In this document: piece by piece, positions 58,349-64,000 of the stretch | Numbering within the stretch: the first letter of the stretch is position 1 | Layout of the letters: every line of letters starts with the position of its first letter | Assembly (NCBI RefSeq): GCF_046244365.1 | Contig: NZ_CP176395.1 | Location: forward strand, 3,410,001-3,474,000 | DNA length: 64,000 bases | Direction of reading: 5' to 3' | From: Paenibacillus_V sp046244365 | GTDB lineage: Bacteria; Bacillota; Bacilli; Paenibacillales; NBRC-103111 | Translations under genes and position numbers: made by a program | The notes under the pieces: generated by a model | Database searches by the model: none | What the model was told of the DNA's origin: nothing | Seen by the model: the letters and a program-made list of their open reading frames with translations, nothing else

Positions 58349-59401
58349 ATGCTGCAGGTGCTTGTAGTGGAAGACGAGCGTTGGATCAGACAAAGCATAT
58401 GCAAAATGATCGAACAAATCGACGGGTACCAGGTAGTCGGAGAGGCGAAGGACGGCCAAGAGGGACTTCGCATGCTGCAGGAGCTGACTCCCCATGTGCT
58501 GATGACCGATATTCGTATGCCGTTCATGAATGGACTGCAGCTTTCCGACGAGGCTCGGCGTTTGCTGCCCAAGCTCGAAATTGTCCTGTTCTCGGGCTTT
58601 AATGAGTTTGACTACGTGAGGGAGGGACTCCGCCAAGGCGTTCACGATTATTTGCTGAAGCCGGTCCAGCCTGAGGATCTCGAGCGGGTCATGCAGCAGA
58701 TTTCGCGTAAGATCGAGCAGAAGAGGGGGAAGCTTCCCCAGCAGTTTGTCTGGATTGACGTTTGGCGCGGCAATTTGAAGCGGCTTGCCGATTGTCTCTG
58801 GCTTGTAGACCGGGTAAAGTTCGATGCGGAGTGGTCGATCTTGTCTGCCGAATGGCTGAAGCACGAGAAAGAAGTCGAGGATGTGTACGAGTTTTTTCAT
58901 CTGATCGTCTACATCCTGAACGAACATATCCGGGAGCATTACAGCGCGCAGCTGCCTGATCAGGTGTTCCGTCCCCTTGACTTCACGGGCGACGCACAGC
59001 GGGATGCCGAGCTGATCCGGGAGCATCTGCTGGGCGTCATGAACGAGCTGCTTACCCAGCGCAACTGGCGCAAAAGCCACGTCGTAGTCAAAGCGCTTAC
59101 CTATATCGAAGCCCATTATGCGAATCCGCATCTGTCTTTGTTCGATGCCGCCGAATTGATCGGGCTGTCGCATCCTTATCTGAGCCGGTTGTTTAAGGAA
59201 GAGATGGGTAAAACATTCGTGGAGTACGTAACGGAGCTGCGCATCAATAAAGCCAGGGAAATACTCGGCGATCCGGATTTTAAAGTATACGAGGTGGCGG
59301 GGGCGGTCGGGTACACGGAATATTCTTACTTCGTCCGCGTGTTCAAGCGTGTCGTCGGGCATTCGCCATCCGATTACCGCAAACAATTGGGCATTCGATA
59401 G
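58349..59401 (+). CDS. AraC-type response regulator, YesN family
   Basis: A 350-residue regulator with an N-terminal receiver (VLVVEDERWIRQ; phospho-Asp about residue 54 in LMTDIRMPFMNG; Lys in DYLLKPVQ) and a C-terminal AraC DNA-binding domain (about 245-350: LSLFDAAELIGLSHPYLSRL and VYEVAGAVGYTEYSYFVRVF). It starts 3 nt after the kinase stop. It is the best candidate to bind the box found upstream of all three transcription units in this locus, including its own. Confidence 0.93.
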   Translation: MLQVLVVEDERWIRQSICKMIEQIDGYQVVGEAKDGQEGLRMLQELTPHVLMTDIRMPFMNGLQLSDEARRLLPKLEIVLFSGFNEFDYVREGLRQGVHDYLLKPVQPEDLERVMQQISRKIEQKRGKLPQQFVWIDVWRGNLKRLADCLWLVDRVKFDAEWSILSAEWLKHEKEVEDVYEFFHLIVYILNEHIREHYSAQLPDQVFRPLDFTGDAQRDAELIREHLLGVMNELLTQRNWRKSHVVVKALTYIEAHYANPHLSLFDAAELIGLSHPYLSRLFKEEMGKTFVEYVTELRINKAREILGDPDFKVYEVAGAVGYTEYSYFVRVFKRVVGHSPSDYRKQLGIR

Positions 59402-59470
59402 CCAGGCAGGAATGCCGCCAAGAGCGCGATTTGTCACGGATACATTCTTGCGGAAGGAGCTGTGGAAGCC

Positions 59471-60019
59471 ATGATCTATGTGATTAGACACGGGCAAACG
59501 GATTGGAACAAAGAAGGCAGACTGCAAGGAAGTCGGGGGTTGCCCTTAAATGAACAGGGGATAAAGCAAGCGGAGTCCTTAAGAGACCAACTTACCCCTA
59601 TCAAGTTCGATTATGTATTTTCTTCTCCGCAGGAAAGAGCAATTCAAACAGCGGAGATCGCAACGGGGATGAAAGCGATAGTCGATGCAAGACTTGACGT
59701 TTTTGATTTAGGCGAAGCGGACGGATTAAGCAAAGGCGAAGTGAAAATGGCTGGAGCAGTGCCTGATCCCCTTGTCTACAAAGGCGTTGAAGATATCCGC
59801 AGCTATGTGAAAAGAGTTTTTGCATTCATGCAGGAGCTGGAAGCTGACTATGGCGACGCAAAGGAACGAAATCTTTTGTTATCCGGGCATAGATGTACAA
59901 CCGGTTGTATCGGCGCTTATTTCGAAGGAATGCCTGCGGATGGAAATATATTGAGGTTATCCTCCAATAATGGAGAGTATAAAATGTATGCATTCAAGTC
60001 GATTCGAGAGGGTAATTAA
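59471..60019 (+). CDS. Histidine phosphatase family protein
   Basis: A 182-residue phosphoglycerate-mutase-like phosphatase. The catalytic RHG is in MIYVIRHGQTDWNKEG at the very start, the Arg in SSPQERAIQTAEIA, and the second His in LLSGHRCTTGC. ATG 59471 is preferred; GTG 59462 stands only 2 nt from AAGGAG. The substrate is unknown (sugar phosphate, nucleotide or protein). Not obviously part of the regulon upstream. Confidence 0.87.
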   Translation: MIYVIRHGQTDWNKEGRLQGSRGLPLNEQGIKQAESLRDQLTPIKFDYVFSSPQERAIQTAEIATGMKAIVDARLDVFDLGEADGLSKGEVKMAGAVPDPLVYKGVEDIRSYVKRVFAFMQELEADYGDAKERNLLLSGHRCTTGCIGAYFEGMPADGNILRLSSNNGEYKMYAFKSIREGN

Positions 60020-60061
60020 GCACTGATTGAAGTTCATTGTAACAAAGACAGCAGTAAGATG

Positions 60062-60517
60062 TTATTTGCCTACTTTGTTTTCTTTTATTTCAGTTGTCTG
60101 CCACTTTCCGTTTTTGCGCTCGACCGTAATAGTCATATCTAGCCCAGTCCCATACATTTTTACTGTCTTAAATAATATCTTTTGCTTTGTAACTATTTTC
60201 TTCTCTTGTATGCTTAAATGAAGTTCACCATGTTCCATTTCATCATCTTTTGAATCAATCATCACTTTTACTCCTGTTTTTTCTTTTAAACACATAAGGA
60301 GGGCCTCATTTTCAAAATCTACTGTGTCATCTAGGTTATTAAATTTGAGAGATATGAATGTAACGCCTGCATTTTCCTCTTTTCGGTGCTCAAAAGTGGT
60401 TTGAAGTACTGAACAATAAGCATTTATAACATCATCTAAGATAATCTTATTTTTTTCTCCGCACCCCGTGATAATACCAATAACGATTAACAACGTTAAC
60501 CATATGCTGAACTTCAT
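60062..60517 (-). CDS. Hypothetical lipoprotein
   Basis: A 151-residue protein with a signal peptide and lipobox ITGC (MKFSIWLTLLIVIGIITGC), then a mixed alpha/beta domain ending in a strand-rich TVERKNGKWQTTEIKENK. No family recognised. The start at 60517 is chosen for the signal peptide; the longer frame adds 23 residues before it. AT-richer than the surrounding genes and in opposite orientation, so possibly acquired. Confidence 0.6.
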   Translation of the reverse strand: MKFSIWLTLLIVIGIITGCGEKNKIILDDVINAYCSVLQTTFEHRKEENAGVTFISLKFNNLDDTVDFENEALLMCLKEKTGVKVMIDSKDDEMEHGELHLSIQEKKIVTKQKILFKTVKMYGTGLDMTITVERKNGKWQTTEIKENKVGK

Positions 60518-60797
60518 TTCATATTTCACAACCTTCCCACAGTAAACAAGCTGAACAAACCTCTGAACAAGTACAAGTAATGTCAATATACAAATAATTC
60601 CAATGGAAGTTGAGAAGCGGTGAAGTTCAATTACTAAAAAAAGACATGTTGAAAACGTTGGAAGATAACATTATTATACAAAAAAGATAGGGTAAAGAAA
60701 CTGAAAAGCGAGATCATCCATTCACGTTGTGCTCGATTTTGGCATTGCGTCAGTTTGTGATAGTATGGATGAAATTGTATGGGATGGGGGGATTCGT

Positions 60798-61325
60798 TTG
60801 CAAAGCCAAGTGCGTTTAATCAAACCTGCAGCGGAATACCGTGGGGAGTATATGTCTTTTTATGAAGATTGGAAGAAGAGCGGGGACGATATGGTGCCGT
60901 GGGTAATTGAGAAAGACCCCTCGGATTTTGATTCCTTGATCGAATTTTTATATTCGGAAGATAGCGAAGACAAGCTGACGAATGCGAATTGGGTTCCTCA
61001 CTCGACATACTGGTTGGCAAATGAAGAAAATAAAATCGTCGGTGCGGTGAATATCCGCCATCGATTAAATCAAAAGCTATTAAATTGCGGCGGGCATATT
61101 GGATACGGAATTCGCCCGTCCGAAAGAAGGAAAGGATATGCTGGCCTTTTATTGTCAGCGGCATTGCAAAAGACAAGAGAACGGGGTTTGAAAAAGGTTC
61201 TTCTTGTTTGCGATAAAGGGAATATAGGTTCTGAAAAGACAATCGTCAAAAATGGCGGAAAATTCGAATCGAAATTTATAGAGGAAGATGGAACGATTGT
61301 AAAAAGGTTTTGGATTGATCTATAA
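60798..61325 (+). CDS. GNAT family N-acetyltransferase
   Basis: A 175-residue acetyltransferase starting at TTG with GGATGGGGGGA upstream. The acetyl-CoA loop reads GIRPSERRKGYAGLLLSAAL near residue 110, followed by VLLVCDKGNIGSEKTIVKNGG, typical of the YkkB-like subgroup. Its N-terminus (LIKPAAEYRGEYMSFYEDWK) fits relatives. The acceptor is unknown; small-molecule or antibiotic acetylation is possible. Confidence 0.85.
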   Translation: MQSQVRLIKPAAEYRGEYMSFYEDWKKSGDDMVPWVIEKDPSDFDSLIEFLYSEDSEDKLTNANWVPHSTYWLANEENKIVGAVNIRHRLNQKLLNCGGHIGYGIRPSERRKGYAGLLLSAALQKTRERGLKKVLLVCDKGNIGSEKTIVKNGGKFESKFIEEDGTIVKRFWIDL

Positions 61326-61368
61326 GGAGCAAGCTCGATACCTTTCAACGGAAAAAAGCGACTTCGGA

Positions 61369-61396
61369 AGAGCTTGCCAATCGGCAGCTCTTTTTC
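61369..61396 (+). terminator. Rho-independent terminator
   Basis: AGAGCTTGCC pairs with GGCAGCTCT around AATC, followed by five T. Confidence 0.8.
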
Positions 61397-61491
61397 TAGC
61401 TTGCGGCTTATTTAACCATAATCATTCTTTACCGGCAGAGTCCTGAAAGGTTTGTTATCATTTTTATAACGAGCTAAAAAGGAGAGTGAAA

Positions 61492-61641
61492 ATGAATACG
61501 GATCCAAGATCCGACTCTGCAAACAATGCTTTTACCAATGCATGCAAAGATATTATTTTATGCGAATACAGAGTGGGAGATTTGAAAACGAAACCTACAA
61601 GCATTACATGCTTTCTAAACGGAAATGGGAAAACGAAGTAA
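61492..61641 (+). CDS. Small hypothetical protein, 49 residues
   Basis: ATG with AAAGGAGAG 7 nt upstream and codons with ordinary use; translation MNTDPRSDSANNAFTN ... EYRVGDLKTKPTSIT. No family recognised. It is placed 21 nt before the phosphotransferase gene and may be co-transcribed or may be a remnant. Confidence 0.4.
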   Translation: MNTDPRSDSANNAFTNACKDIILCEYRVGDLKTKPTSITCFLNGNGKTK

Positions 61642-61662
61642 ATACGGAAAGGAAGGAAACCG

Positions 61663-62604
61663 ATGCCTGCTAGCAGCAAAACGCTAACCGATCGCGCCCT
61701 TAAATGGGTTGTCGATGCCGTACATCCCGAAGCGAGTGTGCTCTCGGTGAGGCAGCTTCACGGGGGAATCTCTTCGCTCGTCCACAGCGTATCGCTTCTG
61801 GTAACCGGAGAAGAGAGAGCCTTCGTGCTCCGACAGTTCGATAATACGGAGTGGGTGCAGAACGAACCGGAGTTAGCTTACCGCGAAGCGGAAAGCTTGC
61901 GCCGGGCCGCCAGGGTCTCAGGCGTGCAAACGCCGGAGATCGTTGCGTTCGACGAAACCGGCAGCCGGTGCGGAACACCGGCCGTGCTGATGACGCGGCT
62001 GGAAGGCCGAGTTGTTCTGGAGCCGACGGATACCTCAAGTTGGCTGAATGGAATGGCTGGGGCGCTCGCGCGGATTCACGCGGTGGAAGTGGACGATTGT
62101 CCATGGACGTTCGCTCCCTACAGCGACGCCGCTTCTCTGGATGCATCCTCGTGGTCGAAGATTCCCGGCAAGTGGCGGACTGCGGCGGGTATCGTAGCGG
62201 AGTCTCGACCGTCCTACAAGAAGCGATTCATCCACCGGGACTATCATCCGGCCAATATTTTATGGAACGAGGGTGAAGTAAGCGGCGTCGTGGACTGGGT
62301 CAACGGGTGTATGGGGCCGGCAGGCGTCGATGTCGGTCATTGCCGCGTCAACCTGGCGTCGTTATTCGGTGTTCGGACTGCCGACGAATTCTTATCTGCC
62401 TACGTCGGCCATGCAGGGACTTCCTTTACCTACGATCCTTATTGGGACATCATCACCTTGATCGACTTCGCCCCGCCTGAAGTATACGGCGGGTGGACGG
62501 CCCTTGGCATTACCGGACTCACACAAGAGATGATGATCGAGCGTTTGGACGATTATTTGATCAGCCTTTTGGAGCGCGTTTCCGGCTGGCCGGCCAAAAG
62601 ATGA
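61663..62604 (+). CDS. Aminoglycoside phosphotransferase family kinase
   Basis: A 313-residue APH/choline-kinase-fold protein. Catalytic motifs are FIHRDYHPANILWNEG (Asp in HRD near residue 191) and the metal Asp in SGVVDWVNGCMGPAGVDVGH. The N-lobe nucleotide strand RAFVLRQFDN is visible. Relatives phosphorylate aminoglycosides, macrolides, homoserine or sugars; nothing nearby fixes the substrate. A strong GGAAAGGAAGG precedes the start. Confidence 0.87.
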   Translation: MPASSKTLTDRALKWVVDAVHPEASVLSVRQLHGGISSLVHSVSLLVTGEERAFVLRQFDNTEWVQNEPELAYREAESLRRAARVSGVQTPEIVAFDETGSRCGTPAVLMTRLEGRVVLEPTDTSSWLNGMAGALARIHAVEVDDCPWTFAPYSDAASLDASSWSKIPGKWRTAAGIVAESRPSYKKRFIHRDYHPANILWNEGEVSGVVDWVNGCMGPAGVDVGHCRVNLASLFGVRTADEFLSAYVGHAGTSFTYDPYWDIITLIDFAPPEVYGGWTALGITGLTQEMMIERLDDYLISLLERVSGWPAKR

Positions 62605-62633
62605 CCGCGGGTAAATCGCTACCTACCATTAAC

Positions 62634-62678
62634 AAGAACCGTCATAACGCCTTAACGGGCGCTATTGACGGTTCTTTT
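62634..62678 (+). terminator. Rho-independent terminator
   Basis: AAGAACCGTCA pairs with TGACGGTTCTT around a loop of about 20 nt with inner pairing, then a short T run. Confidence 0.7.
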
Positions 62679-62851
62679 GCTGCCCCTCCGATCCATCGAT
62701 GAAGAACGTTACTGGGAGATTCTACCATACGTGGTTTGACCGTTAATCGGACGGGATTTGAAGGTGAAATGTTTATTTTTACTATAGGGAACGTATGTTC
62801 TATAATGGGAGGAGTGTAGTTATTACGGGCGAGATGGAGAGGGAGCGGGTT

Positions 62852-63310
62852 ATGAAACAAGCCGGAATGGTGCTGGTTGTTAGCGTATCCATATTTCAAG
62901 AAGGCAAAGTATTGATCATTCAGGAGAATAAGCCTTCCGTCAGGAATCAATGGAATTTCCCGTCCGGAAGAATAGTACCGGGTGAAGATATTTTGGATGC
63001 TGCACGTAGAGAAGTTAAGGAAGAAACCGGCTACGAAGTCAACCTAACGGGGACAACGGGCGTTTATAATTTTATAAGCAGCACAAACGATCAAGTTATC
63101 TTGTTTCATTTCATCGGTGAAATTATTGGCGGCACTCTTCAATTAGAAGCTAATGAGATTATGGACAGCAGGTGGATTTCGCTCTCCGATTTATGGATTC
63201 CCGGCTTGCTCGAAATTCGCGGGGCAGAGGTCATGAAACAAATTACGAACAACCTCCTGACAGGCAAGAGTCATCCCTTATCGCTCTATAACGCTAAACT
63301 GGTTAAGTAG
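62852..63310 (+). CDS. Nudix hydrolase
   Basis: A 152-residue protein with a perfect Nudix box: G, five residues, E, seven residues, then REVKEETGY (about residues 35-57). Such enzymes hydrolyse nucleoside diphosphates linked to another group. ATG 62852 with GAGAGGGAG upstream is preferred; the frame is open upstream from 62795. The substrate is unknown. It stands alone. Confidence 0.9.
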   Translation: MKQAGMVLVVSVSIFQEGKVLIIQENKPSVRNQWNFPSGRIVPGEDILDAARREVKEETGYEVNLTGTTGVYNFISSTNDQVILFHFIGEIIGGTLQLEANEIMDSRWISLSDLWIPGLLEIRGAEVMKQITNNLLTGKSHPLSLYNAKLVK

Positions 63311-63453
63311 TTACGAGACGGTCCGAATCCCTGCTTACCGGTCGCAGCGGTCTGGTTTATGGGAGCGGGGGGAACGCGAAACTTTTTGTATGAACAAATG
63401 TGACCAACCGGCCCAAATCGTTGTGTTATAGGTAAAAGGAGGGTTTAACGACC

Positions 63454-63936
63454 ATGCAGCCTCTATCGCTTCCGAACGACGGCTTCTCCCGCAAGTACAG
63501 CCAGTACGGCAGTATGCTGTTCAAGATTGCCATGGTCCATCTGGGCAACAAGAGCGACGCCGAAGAAGCGGTTCAGGAAGCTTTTATCAAGCTATTGTAT
63601 AAGGCTCCGGCTTTCGCCGATACCGACCACGAGAAAGCTTGGGTGATTCGGGTACTCGTCAACATTTGCAAAAACTTGACCGGAAGCCTGTGGAGAAAAC
63701 GTGTTGTCCGCATGGAGGAGATCGAAGCGTACTGCGACTCTGCCGAGGATGCGGGATTGGTGGAGAGCGTGCTTCGGTTGCCCTTTAAGTACAAAGCGGC
63801 AATCCATTTATTTTACTATGAGGATTATTCCGTCAAGCAAATCTCCGAAGCGCTACGTATCAGCGAATCCGCCGTCAAGATGCGGCTGCAGCGCGGGCGC
63901 GAGATGTTGAGACTGGAAATGGAGGATGGGCTATGA
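63454..63936 (+). CDS. ECF-family RNA polymerase sigma factor
   Basis: A 160-residue sigma-70-family factor with region 2 (MLFKIAMVHLGNKSDAEEAV and QEAFIKLLYK) and region 4 (VKQISEALRISESAVKMRLQ) and little else, the ECF layout. AAAGGAGGG precedes the start. It overlaps the next gene by 4 nt (ATGA), the usual arrangement with a membrane anti-sigma factor. Confidence 0.92.
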   Translation: MQPLSLPNDGFSRKYSQYGSMLFKIAMVHLGNKSDAEEAVQEAFIKLLYKAPAFADTDHEKAWVIRVLVNICKNLTGSLWRKRVVRMEEIEAYCDSAEDAGLVESVLRLPFKYKAAIHLFYYEDYSVKQISEALRISESAVKMRLQRGREMLRLEMEDGL

Positions 63937-64000
63937 ACAAGCAAGATTATAAGCAAGCGTTCGGTAAAATAGAGCCGGATGCATTATTCGGACAGCGGCT
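63933..64000 (+). CDS. Probable anti-sigma factor, 3' truncated by window end
   Basis: Only the first 22 residues are visible (MNKQDYKQAFGKIEPDALFG...). The ATGA overlap with the sigma gene is the evidence for the role; no domain can be seen. Confidence 0.5.
   Translation, partial: MNKQDYKQAFGKIEPDALFGQR

Noticed and set aside
58220..59527. 435-residue antisense ORF across the response regulator
   Set aside because: The plus strand carries a complete receiver plus AraC regulator with a proper start; the antisense frame has no recognisable domain.
63380..63450. Possible ECF autopromoter (GAAAC followed by T run) before the sigma gene
   Set aside because: A -35-like GAAAC exists, but the expected CGT-type -10 about 16 nt later is absent.

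Overview
The window comes from a Gram-positive, spore-forming member of the Paenibacillaceae, most likely Paenibacillus or a close relative. The evidence is the 16S rRNA, the cotJABC spore-coat operon, a surface protein with S-layer homology repeats, a BceRS-BceAB-type antibiotic-sensing module, RNase J, strong AAGGAGG ribosome binding sites, and three sugar importers of the LplB/YtcP/YtcQ type with AraC-type regulators. Most of the DNA has moderate to high GC; AT-richer islands lie at about 16.0-17.0 kb and 60.0-61.4 kb.

Layout. 0-6.4 kb: the end of a secreted serine hydrolase with SLH repeats, then a response regulator, an intramembrane-sensing kinase, and an ABC transporter with a BceR-like operator in front of it. 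6.6-10.3 kb: an FMN-dependent glutamate-synthase-like enzyme, a palindromic repeat element and a membrane diguanylate cyclase. 10.6-16.0 kb: a complete rRNA operon in the order 16S-23S-tRNA-fMet-5S; its 23S carries an extra segment of roughly 110 nt in helix 45. 16.2-17.5 kb: a DUF1003 protein, a small Cse60-like ORF and a MITE-like element.

17.5-32.3 kb: first carbohydrate locus, with two permeases, an oxidoreductase, a sugar-acid dehydratase, an M20 hydrolase, two beta-helix proteins (one GH110-like), a binding lipoprotein and a membrane-anchored AraC regulator. 32.5-38.8 kb: second importer (permease, permease, lipoprotein) and its own membrane AraC regulator. 39.0-45.8 kb: an AraC/GyrI-like regulator, a divergent MocR regulator and flavin-binding protein, a small WGxxGxxG protein, RNase J, and cotJABC behind a sigma-E-like promoter.

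45.9-59.4 kb: third locus, holding a glycoside-hydrolase-like protein, an AAC(3)-family acetyltransferase, an amidohydrolase, an SGNH esterase, an ABC importer, a neutral-ceramidase-like hydrolase and a YesM/YesN two-component system. Three separate promoters in this locus share one 24-bp motif (21 of 24 positions identical), an identical 21-nt spacer to an extended -10 box, and a cre-like site about 45-48 nt downstream of the predicted start. This is the most interesting signal in the window: a self-contained, apparently autoregulated and catabolite-repressed regulon for an unidentified, probably N-acylated or O-acylated, glycoconjugate.

59.4-64 kb: small independent genes (histidine phosphatase, lipoprotein, GNAT acetyltransferase, aminoglycoside-phosphotransferase-like kinase, Nudix hydrolase) and an ECF sigma factor overlapping the start of a probable anti-sigma gene cut by the window end.
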